Shown here: one piece after another, positions 23,717-33,954 of the stretch
Layout of the letters: every line of letters begins with the position of its first letter
How positions within the stretch are numbered: position 1 is the first letter of the stretch
Origin: Pseudomonas cyclaminis
GTDB lineage: Bacteria; Pseudomonadota; Gammaproteobacteria; Pseudomonadales; Pseudomonadaceae
DNA length: 44,490 bases
Reading direction: 5' to 3'
Assembly: GCF_015163715.1 (NCBI RefSeq)
Contig: NZ_JADDUM010000032.1
Span: forward strand, 1-44,490
Program-made: the position numbers and the translations under genes
Notes under the pieces: model-generated
Seen by the model: only the letters and a program-made list of their open reading frames with translations
Told to the model about the DNA's origin: nothing
Databases searched by the model: none

Positions 23717-26617
23717 TTACAAGTGTTCATCGAGCACCTTCGACAGCATGTCGACAAAAAAGTCCACGCTCTGTTTAGACGTCACCATCGGCGGTTTGAT
23801 TTTGAGGATGTTCAGATAGTCACCGGTCGGTTGCATGAAAATCCCCAACTCGCGCAGACGGTCGCACAGCAGCGTGGTCTCTTCGGTCGCTGGCTCCAGG
23901 GTTTGCCGATCGCGCACCAACTCCAGGCCCAGATAAAAACCGGAACCGTGAACCGCGCCCACCAAGGGGTGGCGATCGATCAGTGCTTCCAAGCGCGCCT
24001 TGAAATGCCCTCCTACCACTTGGGCGTTTTCCCACAGTTTTTCTTCTTCCATTACGTCCAGCACCGCCATGCCGATACGGCAACTTACCGGGCTGCCCCC
24101 AGACGACGAGAAGAAATACCCTTCCGCCTCCAGCGCCTCGGCGATGTCCCGGCGGGTAATCACTGCACCGAGTGGCTGGCCGTTGCCCATGCCCTTGGCC
24201 ATGGTAATGATGTCGGGCATCACGCCCTGCTCTTCAAAGCCCCAGAAGAAATGCCCCATGCGGCCGTAGCCCACCTGCACTTCATCGGCGATGCACACGC
24301 CGCCGTGGGCGCGAACCAACCCGTACACCTGCTGCAAATAACCCGGCGGCAGAGAGATGCCACCGGCATTGCCGTACACCGGCTCACAGATAAACCCGGC
24401 CAACTGACGTTTGCTTGCGGCGATTTTCGCCAGGTTGTGTTCCACGCTTCGTACGTAGTCTGGCGCACTGTCCTGCCCACGGAATTCACCGCGATAGGTG
24501 TTCGGCGCGGTCACCGGGTGCACCCAGTCCGGGCGGCTGCTCAGCGCCTGGGGGTTGTCGGCAATCGAGGTGGACACCGCGTCCGCCGCCACCGACCAGC
24601 CGTGATACGCCTCCAGCACGCTGAGCATGTCGCGCCCGCCGCTGTAAGCCCAGGCCAGGCGGATGGCCAGGTCGTTGGCCTCGGTGCCGCTGTTGACCAG
24701 GAACACCCGGTCCATGCCCGCCGGCGCCAACGCCAGCAAGCGCTCGGAAAACTCGGCAATTGCGGCATAGTGAAACCGCGAGTTGGTATTGAGCAGCGAC
24801 CATTGCCGCGCCGCAACCGCCGCCATGCGTGGGTGGCCATGACCCAACACCGCGACGTTGTTGAGCATGTCCAGGTAGGAACGGCCCTGCATGTCGATCA
24901 GATGGTTGCGCCAGCCGCGTTCGATGCGTGGCGGATCAACGTAATAGTGTTTTTGCGAACGGGCAAAACTGGCGTCACGGCGGGCCAGCAGCGCGTGAGG
25001 GTCCAGCTCCGGTTCGGCATCGCACGCCAGCCCCAGCAAGGCGGCGGGCGATGGGCACAAGGCTTGCCAGGCCAATGCGCGAGACGGTGTGCAAAACAGC
25101 GGCGGTTCGAGTTCGGCACGGCACAGTTGCACGGTCAGCGGCGCATGAACCTCGCCCAGGACCTGCCCTTTTACCAGCAACGAGCCCGGCTTCAATGAAG
25201 TGTTCACTCCCCATAGCCGTACGCTCAGCTCGACGCCTCGCACACTCACAAGGCCATCGCCGCCCTGGTGCAGCGTCCCGGCAAAAGGCACTTCCAGCAA
25301 CGTGCCGTGGGGCAAATGCAGCTCTACATGGAGCGCGAAAGTGTCCGGCTCGGCGGCGCTGTCCGGGCAGGTACGCGACAGCCGATATTGCCCATACCGA
25401 CTGGCTGCCAACCCATGCACGGTTGCGGCTTCATCCAATAACCGACGGTCGATCCCAGGTGTTTCCCAATTGCCCGCCTCGAAATGCGGACTGAGCACGC
25501 CCAGGTCGATCAGCGCAAACTCCCGCCCTACCAGACCGGGGAGCAAGGGGGCGAAGTCCTCGCTGGCAATCGGCGCCAGTGTCTCGCCGACACTGCTGAG
25601 AATCGCAGCCGCCATCAGTTCAAACGGCACCGAGGTGGCCACATGGAAAATCTCCCACTCGTGCTCGGCGTTTTTCAACAGGTAAGCGTTATCCGGATCC
25701 AGGCACTGCTGCTGTTCGCTGCTCAGCACCAGCACTGCCGCACGGGCGACGATCAACGGCCACAGCGCCTGCAATTCTTCACGTTGCAGCGGCGTAACCG
25801 CATGACACGCCTGGACCGCCGGCAGGATGGCAAACGGGTCGCCCTCGGCATGGTGCAACAGGGCGGCGCAGGTCACCGACAGGTCGGCAATGCGCCAGGT
25901 GTGCACCAGGTCGCCGAAATCGATGACACCCTGAAGTTGCCAATGCCGCTGGGCATCGCGTTGCCACACCACGTTGTCGTCAGTGATGTCCATGTGCACG
26001 GCCTGCCACGGCAGGCGCTCGGCCAAGGGGCGCAGGCGCGCTTCAACCTGTTCGGCGATCTGTTCCAACGCGGCCCGGTGGGGCAGGTTTTCCAGGGTGG
26101 CCAACAGGTGGCTGATCAGTTCACCGGCATGGCGCGGGTCCCACTGCAGGGTGCGCTCCAGGCCAGGGTGGGTGAAGTCAGCCAGCGCGAGGCTCATGCG
26201 ACCGCACAGGTCACCGAAGCCTGCAATCACATCGCGTCCCAGATGCGGCAGATGGGTCAACGGCTGGCCGTCGATGTAGTCCAGCAGCCGCAGGTGCAGG
26301 GTTTGGCCGTCGACCGTCACGGTCAGCAGTTCTTCACCGTTCAGTGCCTTGATGACCTTGGGCACGCGTACGCCCCGCAATGTATTGAGGGCCGCGTGCT
26401 GGGCGTGCAACTCCACTGCCGCGTAGTCGCCCCGGCAGATCTTGAGAACAAACCGGCCACGGGAGCTGTCGACTTTGTAATTGAGGTCTTGCTGGCTGCC
26501 CAGTGACTGCAACGTGCCACTAAGGCCGTAATGCTGCGCGAGGAGTTGAGCCGCCTGATCGGGGCCTACTTGCGGGCAGGGTAGACTGGCACGGTGGATC
26601 AACGTGGCGAGCAGCAT
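23717..26617 (-). CDS. Three-domain fusion: APH-like kinase, M23-like domain and class III aminotransferase
   Basis: 966 residues, behind GAGG. Domain 1 (~1-330) is an aminoglycoside-phosphotransferase-type kinase with catalytic HMDITDDNVV at 208-217 (D210) and metal-binding IDFGD at 232-236. Domain 2 (~400-510) resembles the beta-rich M23/lipoyl-like region (HGTLLEVPFAGTLHQGG, LLVKGQVLGEVH). Domain 3 (~540-966) is a PLP-dependent class III aminotransferase or lyase: GTEANDLAIRLA, CIADEVQVGYGRMG and the Schiff-base lysine K808 in MAKGMGNG. This architecture occurs in pseudomonads; the lyase part recalls ethanolamine-phosphate and hydroxylysine-phosphate phospholyases, so a phosphorylate-then-eliminate pathway for an amino alcohol is a reasonable guess. 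The substrate is unknown. The gene is divergent from rmlB. Confidence 0.85.
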   Translation of the reverse strand: MLLATLIHRASLPCPQVGPDQAAQLLAQHYGLSGTLQSLGSQQDLNYKVDSSRGRFVLKICRGDYAAVELHAQHAALNTLRGVRVPKVIKALNGEELLTVTVDGQTLHLRLLDYIDGQPLTHLPHLGRDVIAGFGDLCGRMSLALADFTHPGLERTLQWDPRHAGELISHLLATLENLPHRAALEQIAEQVEARLRPLAERLPWQAVHMDITDDNVVWQRDAQRHWQLQGVIDFGDLVHTWRIADLSVTCAALLHHAEGDPFAILPAVQACHAVTPLQREELQALWPLIVARAAVLVLSSEQQQCLDPDNAYLLKNAEHEWEIFHVATSVPFELMAAAILSSVGETLAPIASEDFAPLLPGLVGREFALIDLGVLSPHFEAGNWETPGIDRRLLDEAATVHGLAASRYGQYRLSRTCPDSAAEPDTFALHVELHLPHGTLLEVPFAGTLHQGGDGLVSVRGVELSVRLWGVNTSLKPGSLLVKGQVLGEVHAPLTVQLCRAELEPPLFCTPSRALAWQALCPSPAALLGLACDAEPELDPHALLARRDASFARSQKHYYVDPPRIERGWRNHLIDMQGRSYLDMLNNVAVLGHGHPRMAAVAARQWSLLNTNSRFHYAAIAEFSERLLALAPAGMDRVFLVNSGTEANDLAIRLAWAYSGGRDMLSVLEAYHGWSVAADAVSTSIADNPQALSSRPDWVHPVTAPNTYRGEFRGQDSAPDYVRSVEHNLAKIAASKRQLAGFICEPVYGNAGGISLPPGYLQQVYGLVRAHGGVCIADEVQVGYGRMGHFFWGFEEQGVMPDIITMAKGMGNGQPLGAVITRRDIAEALEAEGYFFSSSGGSPVSCRIGMAVLDVMEEEKLWENAQVVGGHFKARLEALIDRHPLVGAVHGSGFYLGLELVRDRQTLEPATEETTLLCDRLRELGIFMQPTGDYLNILKIKPPMVTSKQSVDFFVDMLSKVLDEHL

Positions 26618-26764
26618 AGGGGTGGCCTCAATTTTTTAGAGGTGTATATCGCCATTGTTCAGGGGACTTGCGCAACCCCCACATACAGACCGCCCTGACC
26701 AGCGCCATAACACCAGCTATGCTCCACTCGCTAAACGTCCGTCTAAGGAAAAAGGGCCCCCGTC

Positions 26765-27847
26765 ATGCGCATTCTCATTACCGGTGGCGCCGGTTTTATC
26801 GGTTCTGCTTTGATACGTCACCTGATTCAGCACACCGAGCATGAAGTGCTCAACCTCGACAAACTCACCTACGCCGGCAACCTGGAATCGCTGACCAGCA
26901 TCGCGTCCGACAGCCGCTATGAGTTTGTCCAGGCCGACATCATCGACCAAGCCACCGTCAGCGCCGTGCTCGCGCGCTTCGAGCCTCACGCGATCATGCA
27001 CCTGGCCGCTGAATCCCACGTCGACCGTTCGATTGACGGCCCGTCGGATTTTATCCAGACCAATATCGTCGGCACCTACAGCCTGCTGGAAGCCGCTCGT
27101 GGCTACTGGCAAACACTGTCCGGGCCGGACAAGAGCGCGTTTCGCTTCCACCATATTTCTACCGATGAGGTCTACGGCGACCTCCACGGCGTGGACGATC
27201 TGTTCACCGAAACCACGCCCTACGCGCCCAGCTCGCCCTACTCGGCCAGCAAAGCCGCGTCCGACCACTTGGTCCGCGCCTGGCAACGCACCTACGGTCT
27301 GCCCGTGCTGCTGACCAACTGCTCGAACAACTACGGCCCCTTCCACTTTCCTGAAAAGTTGATTCCGCTGGTGATCCTCAACGCCCTCGCGGGCAAGCCG
27401 TTGCCGGTCTATGGTGATGGCTTGCAAGTGCGCGACTGGCTGTTTGTAGAGGACCATGCGCGTGCGCTGCTCACCGTCGTGACGCACGGCGCGGTCGGCG
27501 AGACCTACAACATCGGCGGCCACAACGAGCAAAAGAACATCGACGTCGTGCGCAGCATCTGCCATTTGCTGGAAGAATTGGCACCCCAACATCCACACGG
27601 CGTCGAGCAATACACCGACCTGATCACGTTCGTGAAAGACCGTCCAGGCCACGACCAACGCTACGCGATCGACGCCAGCAAAATCGAGCGCGAACTGGGC
27701 TGGGTCCCCGAAGAAACCTTTGAAACCGGGCTGCGCAAAACCGTGCAGTGGTACCTCGATAACCTGGAATGGTGCCGCAGGGTCCAGGACGGCAGTTATC
27801 AGGGTGAACGACTGGGCAACACCGACATGAGGGATCTGATCGCATGA
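26765..27847 (+). CDS. rmlB: dTDP-glucose 4,6-dehydratase
   Basis: 360 residues; second step of dTDP-L-rhamnose synthesis, converting dTDP-glucose to dTDP-4-keto-6-deoxyglucose with tightly bound NAD. Visible are the NAD motif GGAGFIGS at 7-14, [24 protein letters not shown] and the catalytic Y159-x3-K163 (YSASK). The start follows AAGGA. It is the first gene of rmlBACD and overlaps rmlA by four bases (ATGA). The products feed rhamnose into lipopolysaccharide or other surface glycans. Confidence 0.96.
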   Translation: MRILITGGAGFIGSALIRHLIQHTEHEVLNLDKLTYAGNLESLTSIASDSRYEFVQADIIDQATVSAVLARFEPHAIMHLAAESHVDRSIDGPSDFIQTNIVGTYSLLEAARGYWQTLSGPDKSAFRFHHISTDEVYGDLHGVDDLFTETTPYAPSSPYSASKAASDHLVRAWQRTYGLPVLLTNCSNNYGPFHFPEKLIPLVILNALAGKPLPVYGDGLQVRDWLFVEDHARALLTVVTHGAVGETYNIGGHNEQKNIDVVRSICHLLEELAPQHPHGVEQYTDLITFVKDRPGHDQRYAIDASKIERELGWVPEETFETGLRKTVQWYLDNLEWCRRVQDGSYQGERLGNTDMRDLIA

Positions 27848-28719
27848 TGAAAGGAATCGTATTGGCCGGTGGCTCCGGCACGCGCCTGCACCCCATCACC
27901 CTGGGTGTTTCCAAACAACTGCTGCCGGTCTACGACAAGCCGATGATCTACTACCCGATCTCGGTACTGATGCTGGCCGGCATCAAGGAGATCCTGGTGA
28001 TCTCCACCCCGGCGGACTTACCGCAATACCGCAACCTGCTGGGTGACGGCAGCCAGTTTGGCGTGACCTTCAGCTACGCCGAGCAACCGACGCCGGACGG
28101 GCTGGCGCAAGCCTTCCTGATTGGCGAGCAGTTCATCGGCAACAACCCTGTGTGCCTGATCCTGGGCGACAATATTTTCCACGGCCAGCGTTTCAGCGAG
28201 CAGTTGCATGCGGCGGTGAATCGCGGCAAAGGCGCCACGGTATTTGGCTATTGGGTCAAAGATCCGGAGCGCTTCGGCGTGATCGACTTCGACAGCGAAG
28301 GCCGCGCCCTGTCCATCGAAGAAAAACCCGCCGTACCCAAATCCAGCTATGCCGTCACCGGCCTGTATTTCTACGACAACGACGTGATCAGCATCGCCAA
28401 GGCGGTCAAACCCTCCGCCCGAGGTGAACTGGAAATCACCGACGTCAACAACGCTTACCTCAAGCGCGGTGACTTGCAAGTGGAGCGCTTCGGTCGAGGC
28501 TTCGCCTGGCTGGATACTGGCACCCACGACAGTTTGCTCGACGCCTCGCAGTACGTGCAGACCATCGAGCGCCGCCAGGGCCTCAAAGTGGCGTGCCTTG
28601 AAGAAATCGCCTACAGCAACGGCTGGATCGACCGCGACCACTTGCTGGAGCGCGCCAACTATTTCGGCAAGACCGGTTATGGCCAGTACCTGTATTCCCT
28701 GGCGGGAGACAACCAGTGA
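27844..28719 (+). CDS. rmlA: Glucose-1-phosphate thymidylyltransferase
   Basis: 291 residues; first step of dTDP-rhamnose synthesis, joining glucose-1-phosphate and dTTP. The nucleotide-binding start [18 protein letters not shown], then [25 protein letters not shown] and the C-terminal [14 protein letters not shown] are the family signatures. ATG at 27844 overlaps rmlB; ATG at 27847 is equally possible. The order B-A-C-D is one of several seen in pseudomonads. Confidence 0.96.
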   Translation: MMKGIVLAGGSGTRLHPITLGVSKQLLPVYDKPMIYYPISVLMLAGIKEILVISTPADLPQYRNLLGDGSQFGVTFSYAEQPTPDGLAQAFLIGEQFIGNNPVCLILGDNIFHGQRFSEQLHAAVNRGKGATVFGYWVKDPERFGVIDFDSEGRALSIEEKPAVPKSSYAVTGLYFYDNDVISIAKAVKPSARGELEITDVNNAYLKRGDLQVERFGRGFAWLDTGTHDSLLDASQYVQTIERRQGLKVACLEEIAYSNGWIDRDHLLERANYFGKTGYGQYLYSLAGDNQ

Positions 28720-29261
28720 ATGTCGTCGACACCTCGCTTCCCGGCGTCTTGATCCTCGAACCAAAAGTGTTCGGTGACGAGCGCGGTTTTTTCTACGAAA
28801 GCTTCAATGCCCGCGCCTTTGCCGAGGCCACCGGGCTCAAGCGCGAGTTTGTGCAGGACAACCACTCGCGCTCGCAAAAAAACGTGCTGCGGGGCCTGCA
28901 TTACCAACTGGAGCACACCCAGGGCAAACTGGTGCGTGTCACCGCGGGCGAAGTGCTCGATGTCGCCGTGGACATTCGCCGCAGCTCGCCGAACTTCGGC
29001 CAGTGGGTGGGTGTACGCCTGTCGGCGCAAAACCATCGCCAGTTGTGGGTTCCGGAAGGGTTTGCCCATGGGTTTGTGGTGCTGAGCGACTACGCCGAGT
29101 TCCTCTACAAGACCACCGACTACTACCAGCCGAGCGCCGAGCGCAGCATCCTGTGGAATGACCCGACGCTGGCCATCGACTGGGAGCTGACCGAGCCGCC
29201 GCAACTGTCCGCCAAGGACCAGGCGGGCAAACTGCTGATGGACGCCGACCTGTTCCCATGA
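28716..29261 (+). CDS. rmlC: dTDP-4-dehydrorhamnose 3,5-epimerase
   Basis: 181 residues from a GTG start at 28716 that overlaps rmlA (GTGA), with GGGAG eight bases upstream. Cupin-fold epimerase, third step of the pathway. Seen: [18 protein letters not shown], the catalytic-histidine region [19 protein letters not shown], and [28 protein letters not shown]. It overlaps rmlD by four bases. Confidence 0.96.
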   Translation: MNVVDTSLPGVLILEPKVFGDERGFFYESFNARAFAEATGLKREFVQDNHSRSQKNVLRGLHYQLEHTQGKLVRVTAGEVLDVAVDIRRSSPNFGQWVGVRLSAQNHRQLWVPEGFAHGFVVLSDYAEFLYKTTDYYQPSAERSILWNDPTLAIDWELTEPPQLSAKDQAGKLLMDADLFP

Positions 29262-30126
29262 AGATTCTGATTACCGGCCAACATGGCCAAGTCTCCCAGG
29301 CACTGCAACAGCACCTTCAGGGGCTGGGCGAGCTGATTGTGCTCGGCAGCCACCAACTCGACCTGGCCAAACCGGAGCAGATCCGCGAGCAGACCCGCGC
29401 CCATCGCCCCGACCTGATCATCAACGCCGCCGCCCACACGGCAGTCGATCAGGCCGAAAGCGAACCGGACGCCGCCTTCGCCATCAACGCTATCGCCCCC
29501 GGCATCCTCGCGGAGGAAGCCAAGGCCCTGGGCGTTCCGCTGATTCACTACTCCACCGACTACGTGTTCGACGGCAGCAAGCCTGCGCCCTACACCGAGG
29601 TCGACGCGCCGAACCCGTTGGGTGTCTACGGCCAGAGCAAGCTGGCGGGCGAGCAGGCGATTGCCGCGGTGGGCGGCGAATACCTGATTCTGCGCACCAG
29701 TTGGGTCTACTCCAACACGGGCAAGAATTTCCTGCTGACCATGCAACGTCTGCTGCAAGAGAAACCGCAGATGCGCATCGTGGCCGACCAGATTGGCGCG
29801 CAACATGGGCCGGCACCATTGCCGGCAGCACCCGCGCATTGATCGAGCGTTGGCAGGCCGGCGAGACCGGGGAATGGGGCGTCTATCACCTGACGGCCCA
29901 GGGTGAGACGTCGTGGTTCGGCTTCGCCCAGGCGATTGGCGAGCACCTGCGCGCCGAAGGGAAACACTGTGCTGAACTTGAGCCGATCCCCTCCAGCGCC
30001 TACCCGACGCCCGCCAAGCGCCCACTGAACTCGCGCCTCGATTGCCGCCGCTTGCAGCAACAGTGGCACGTCAGCCAGCCAGATTGGCAAGACGCATTGC
30101 GCGAGTGTCTTGCACAGCAGCACTAG
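29258..30126 (+). pseudogene. rmlD: dTDP-4-dehydrorhamnose reductase, frameshifted
   Basis: Last step of the rhamnose pathway (NADPH reduction). The first frame (29258-29842) reads [24 protein letters not shown] and YGQSKLAGE normally until VADQIGA, then goes out of frame. The rest of the enzyme (WAGTIAGSTRALIERWQ to CLAQQH, ending 30126) continues in the other frame. The expected IGAPTWAG junction needs one more C around 29800-29801 (GGCGCGCAACATGG instead of GGCGCGCCAACATGG). A one-base deletion thus splits an otherwise complete ~290-residue gene. This could be a true mutation or a sequencing error in a GC-rich run; the three upstream genes are intact. Confidence 0.88.
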
Positions 30127-30162
30127 GCATAATGCGCCTGTACCCACAGGCGCACGACTCCC

Positions 30163-31971
30163 ATGACTCCATCCCTTCCGCGAAGACCCCGCTGGCGCAG
30201 CCTCGCCCTGCTGGCGTTGTGCCTGGCACCGCTGCTGTGGCCATTGGAGCACTTGGCCGAGCGCTATTACCGCAGCGAACTGGCCGGGCAGAACCGCCAG
30301 ACCCTCGACCTGTACGTCGCCAACCTGCTGGGCACCCTGCACCGCTATGAAGTGCTGCCACAGATCCTCGGCGACTTGCCCGCCCTGCGTACCGTGCTGG
30401 ACGCGCCGAACATCAGCACCCACCAGATCAACGCCAACCTGCTGCTCAAGGACGTCGCCGCCCAGGCCGGCGTGGAAGTGATGTACCTGATGGACACCAC
30501 CGGCAAGACCCTCGCCGCCTCGAACTGGGACAAACAGGACAGTTTTGTCGGGCGCAACTTCTCGTTCCGCCCCTACTTCAGCGAAGCCATGGCCGGGCGC
30601 CTGGGACGGTTTTTCGGCCTGGGTACAACGTCGGCCAAACGCGGTTACTTCTTCGCCGCCGCCGTGCGCGAGGGTGACAAGATCATCGGCGTGCTGGTGG
30701 TCAAGGTCGACCTGGACCACACCGAAAGCCTGTGGGGCAACACGCCTGAACAACTGCTGGTCACCGACCACAACGGCGTGGTGATCCTCACCTCGCGCCC
30801 GCAATGGCGGTTCCGCGCCACTCGGCCACTGACCGCCGAAGAGCGCCAGGCGATCATTGCGATCCAGCCCTACCCGACCCGCGACCCACAACCGCTGAGC
30901 CTGAGCAGCACCGCGTGGCTGCGCCAATCCACGGCCATCGCCGAGACCGGCTGGAACGTGGAAATCCTCGCGCCGCAATCCTTGATCAGCCGCCCGGTGC
31001 GCACGGTGGTCGCCGTGGGCGGTGCCACGCTGCTGGTGCTGATGTTGCTGCTCGGTTTGATGATGCAACGACGCCGCCATTACCTGGATCGCATTGCGTT
31101 TGAAGCCAAGGCACGTCGCGAGCTGGAAGCCCGAGTGGTCGAACGGACCAGCGATCTGGAAGGCCTGAACCGGCGGCTCAAACAAGAAGTGCTGGAGCGC
31201 GAACACGCCCAGCAGGAACTGGTGCGCGCCCAGGATGATCTGGTGCAAGCGGGCAAGCTGTCGGCGTTGGGCACCATGTCGGCGAGTATCAGCCACGAAC
31301 TCAATCAGCCCCTGGCCGCGATTCGCAGCTATGCGGAAAACGCCGAGATCCTGCTGGACCATGAACGCACCGCCGATGCGCGGGGCAACCTCAAGTTGAT
31401 CAGCGAACTGACCGGGCGTATGGCCTCGATCATCGCCCACCTGCGCGCCTTCGCCCGACGCGACCGACATGCGCCGGAGAGCGTGGCCCTGCAACCGGCG
31501 CTGGACGACGCGCTCGCGCTGTTGGCCAAGCGGCGGCGGTCGATGGAAGTGGAGCTGATCCGTGATCTGCCGGAGGCAACGCTGTGGGTGCAGGCCGGCG
31601 AAACCCGTCTGCGCCAAGTGCTGGGCAACCTGTTGGCCAACGCCCTCGACGCCCTCACCGAAAAAGGCCCACCGCGCAAACTCTGGCTGAGTGCCGAAAC
31701 CACCGCGCAGGGCGTCAACCTGTACATCCGCGACAATGGCCCAGGGTTTTGCATGGAAGCGCTGGGCCGCGCCAGCGAGCCGTTTTACACCACCAAGACC
31801 CGCACCCAGGGCCTGGGGTTGGGCCTGGCGATCTGTGAGACCCTGATGCGTGCCTTTGGCGGCGAACTGTCGTTCGCTAACCATAAGGAAGGTGGCGCGC
31901 TGTTAACCCTGAAATTGCGTGCCGGCTCGCCGGGCGTCAGTCTGCAACCGTCCGAGGACCGCAGTGTATGA
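30163..31971 (+). CDS. dctB: DctB-type sensor histidine kinase
   Basis: 602 residues. A transmembrane helix near residues 12-32, a periplasmic double-PAS/Cache sensor region (~35-285, with YLMDTTGKTLAASNWDKQDSFVGRNFSFRPYF), a second helix at ~287-307 (VVAVGGATLLVLMLLLGLMM) and a coiled coil precede the kinase. H378 in SISHELNQPLAA is the phosphorylated histidine; LGNLLANALDAL, RDNGPGF and GLGLGLAI are the N and G boxes. DctB senses C4-dicarboxylates and phosphorylates DctD. It overlaps the regulator gene by four bases. No dctA or dctPQM transporter gene lies nearby here. Confidence 0.9.
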   Translation: MTPSLPRRPRWRSLALLALCLAPLLWPLEHLAERYYRSELAGQNRQTLDLYVANLLGTLHRYEVLPQILGDLPALRTVLDAPNISTHQINANLLLKDVAAQAGVEVMYLMDTTGKTLAASNWDKQDSFVGRNFSFRPYFSEAMAGRLGRFFGLGTTSAKRGYFFAAAVREGDKIIGVLVVKVDLDHTESLWGNTPEQLLVTDHNGVVILTSRPQWRFRATRPLTAEERQAIIAIQPYPTRDPQPLSLSSTAWLRQSTAIAETGWNVEILAPQSLISRPVRTVVAVGGATLLVLMLLLGLMMQRRRHYLDRIAFEAKARRELEARVVERTSDLEGLNRRLKQEVLEREHAQQELVRAQDDLVQAGKLSALGTMSASISHELNQPLAAIRSYAENAEILLDHERTADARGNLKLISELTGRMASIIAHLRAFARRDRHAPESVALQPALDDALALLAKRRRSMEVELIRDLPEATLWVQAGETRLRQVLGNLLANALDALTEKGPPRKLWLSAETTAQGVNLYIRDNGPGFCMEALGRASEPFYTTKTRTQGLGLGLAICETLMRAFGGELSFANHKEGGALLTLKLRAGSPGVSLQPSEDRSV

Positions 31972-33344
31972 GTATCGATAACCAGATTCAGGTGGTGTTG
32001 ATCGACGACGATCCACACCTGCGTCAGGCCCTGTGCCAGACCCTGGACCTGGCCGGGCTGAAAGTCCTGACCCTGGGCGAAGCCACCGGCCTCACCGCGC
32101 GCCTGTCGCGGGACTGGCCGGGCGTCGTGGTCAGCGACATCCGCATGCCCGGCATGGACGGCCTGGAGCTGCTGGCCGAACTGCACGGCCAGGACCCCGA
32201 CCTGCCGGTGCTGCTGATTACCGGCCACGGCGACGTGCCGCTGGCGGTACAGGCCATGCGCGCCGGCGCCTATGACTTCCTTGAAAAACCCTTTGCCAGC
32301 GATTCGCTGCTCGACAGCGTACGTCGCGCCCTGGCCCTGCGCCGCCTGGTACTGGACAACCGCAGCCTGCGTCTGGCCCTCAGCGACCGCCAGCAACTGA
32401 GCACACGCCTGGTAGGCCACTCGCCACAGATGCTGCGGCTGCGCGAGCAGATCGGTGCACTGGCGGCGACCAAGGCCGACGTGCTGATCCTGGGTGAAAC
32501 CGGCGCCGGCAAAGAAGTCGTGGCCCGCGCACTGCACGACCTGTCGAGCCGCCGCAGCGGCCCGTTTGTGGCGATCAACGCCGGTGCCCTGGCGGAATCG
32601 GTGGTGGAGAGCGAGCTGTTCGGCCATGAACCCGGCGCCTTTACCGGGGCGCAGAAACGCCGTATCGGCAAGTTCGAATTTGCCAACGGCGGCACCTTGT
32701 TCCTCGATGAAATTGAAAGCATGAGCCTGGATGTACAGGTCAAACTGCTGCGCCTGTTGCAGGAGCGCGTGGTGGAGCGCCTGGGCGGCAATCAACTGAT
32801 CCCGCTGGATATCCGCATCATCGCCGCCACCAAGGAAGACCTGCGCCAGTCCGCCGACCAGGGCCGTTTCCGCGCCGACTTGTATTACCGTCTCAACGTT
32901 GCGCCGCTGCGCATTCCGCCGCTGCGCGAGCGCGGTGAAGATGCGTTGATGCTGTTCCAGCACTTCGCCGACGAAGCCAGCAGCCGCCACGGCCTGACGT
33001 TGCACGAGCTGCAGCCGGGCCAGCGCGCACTGTTGTTGCGTCACAACTGGCCGGGCAATGTGCGGGAATTGCAGAACGCCGCCGAGCGCTTTGCGCTGGG
33101 CCTGGAACTGGCACTCGACAGCACGCCGGACAATCCCGCCAGCAGTGTGCTGACCTCCACGCCGGGCGGCTTGAGCGAGCAGGTCGAGCAGTTCGAGAAA
33201 AGCCTGATCGCCGCCGAACTGACCCGTCCCCACAGCTCCATGCGCAGCCTCGCAGAAGCCCTCGGCGTGCCGCGCAAGACCTTGCACGACAAACTGCGCA
33301 AGCACGGCCTGAACTTCGCCAACCAAAGCGCTGACGACGAATGA
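31968..33344 (+). CDS. dctD: DctD-type sigma54-dependent response regulator
   Basis: 458 residues. The receiver domain has the acidic pocket IDDD and the phospho-acceptor D57 (VVSDIRMPG). The AAA domain has Walker A GETGAGKE at 176-183, the sigma54-contact loop GAFTGA at 223-228, FLDEIESM and LRERGED. The C-terminus is a Fis-type helix-turn-helix (SLAEALGVPRKTLHDKLRKHG). Phosphorylated DctD activates dicarboxylate transporter promoters with RpoN. It overlaps dctB and the following thioesterase gene by four bases each. Confidence 0.92.
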   Translation: MSIDNQIQVVLIDDDPHLRQALCQTLDLAGLKVLTLGEATGLTARLSRDWPGVVVSDIRMPGMDGLELLAELHGQDPDLPVLLITGHGDVPLAVQAMRAGAYDFLEKPFASDSLLDSVRRALALRRLVLDNRSLRLALSDRQQLSTRLVGHSPQMLRLREQIGALAATKADVLILGETGAGKEVVARALHDLSSRRSGPFVAINAGALAESVVESELFGHEPGAFTGAQKRRIGKFEFANGGTLFLDEIESMSLDVQVKLLRLLQERVVERLGGNQLIPLDIRIIAATKEDLRQSADQGRFRADLYYRLNVAPLRIPPLRERGEDALMLFQHFADEASSRHGLTLHELQPGQRALLLRHNWPGNVRELQNAAERFALGLELALDSTPDNPASSVLTSTPGGLSEQVEQFEKSLIAAELTRPHSSMRSLAEALGVPRKTLHDKLRKHGLNFANQSADDE

Positions 33345-33826
33345 CCCAGCCCACCCACCCAGAGGCCCCCATGAGCCGCGACAGCCGTTACTTGGAATCC
33401 ATCCTGCACCACGACATCCCCCTGACCCGGGAAATGGGCCTCAAGGTGCTCGACTGGCAAGGCGGGCAACTGCAGCTGCACCTACCCCTGCAAGCCAACA
33501 TCAACCACAAGAGCACCATGTTCGGCGGCAGCCTCTACTGCGGCGCGGTGCTGGCCGGTTGGGGCTGGCTGCACCTGCAACTGCGCGAGGAAGGGGTTGA
33601 AGACGGGCATATCGTGATTCAGGAAGGGCAGATCAGTTATCCACTGCCGGTGACGCGGGATGCGACCGCTGTGTGCGCGGCGCCGGAAGAGAAAGTGTGG
33701 AAGCGCTTTTTGGCAACCTACAAGCGCTATGGCCGGGCGCGCTTGGCGCTGGAGACGTGGATTGTGAATGAGGGCAGCGAGGAACACGCGGTGGCCTTCA
33801 CCGGCCAGTACGTCCTGCACCGCTAG
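33341..33826 (+). CDS. YiiD-type hotdog thioesterase-domain protein
   Basis: 161 residues from ATG at 33341 (overlapping dctD, ATGA); a start at 33371 (MSRDSRYLESIL) is also plausible. The sequence TREMGLKVLDWQGGQLQLHLPLQANINHKSTMFGGSLYCGAVLAGWGWLHL matches the putative thioesterase domain found at the C-terminus of E. coli YiiD (PF09500). It has a hotdog fold and an unknown acyl substrate. The overlap suggests transcription with dctBD, though a functional link is not evident. Confidence 0.82.
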   Translation: MTQPTHPEAPMSRDSRYLESILHHDIPLTREMGLKVLDWQGGQLQLHLPLQANINHKSTMFGGSLYCGAVLAGWGWLHLQLREEGVEDGHIVIQEGQISYPLPVTRDATAVCAAPEEKVWKRFLATYKRYGRARLALETWIVNEGSEEHAVAFTGQYVLHR

Positions 33827-33845
33827 AAGCCAATACACAAAACAA

Positions 33846-33938
33846 ATGTGGGAGGGGGCTTGCCCCCCGATGGCGGTGGTTCAGTCACTGGTGTATTTGA
33901 CTGACACGCCGCTATCGGGGGCAAGCCCCCTCCAACAT
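33846..33938. repeat. REPIN (inverted pair of REP sequences)
   Basis: ATGTGGGAGGGGGCTTGCCCCCCGAT at the left returns inverted at the right as ATCGGGGGCAAGCCCCCTCCAACAT. It lies between convergent genes, as is usual for Pseudomonas REP elements. Confidence 0.85.
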
Positions 33939-33954
33939 TTTGATCTGCGGTGGT

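Noticed and set aside
29707..31884. A 725-codon minus-strand frame opposite rmlD and dctB
   Set aside because: It has no recognisable domain, while both + strand genes do.
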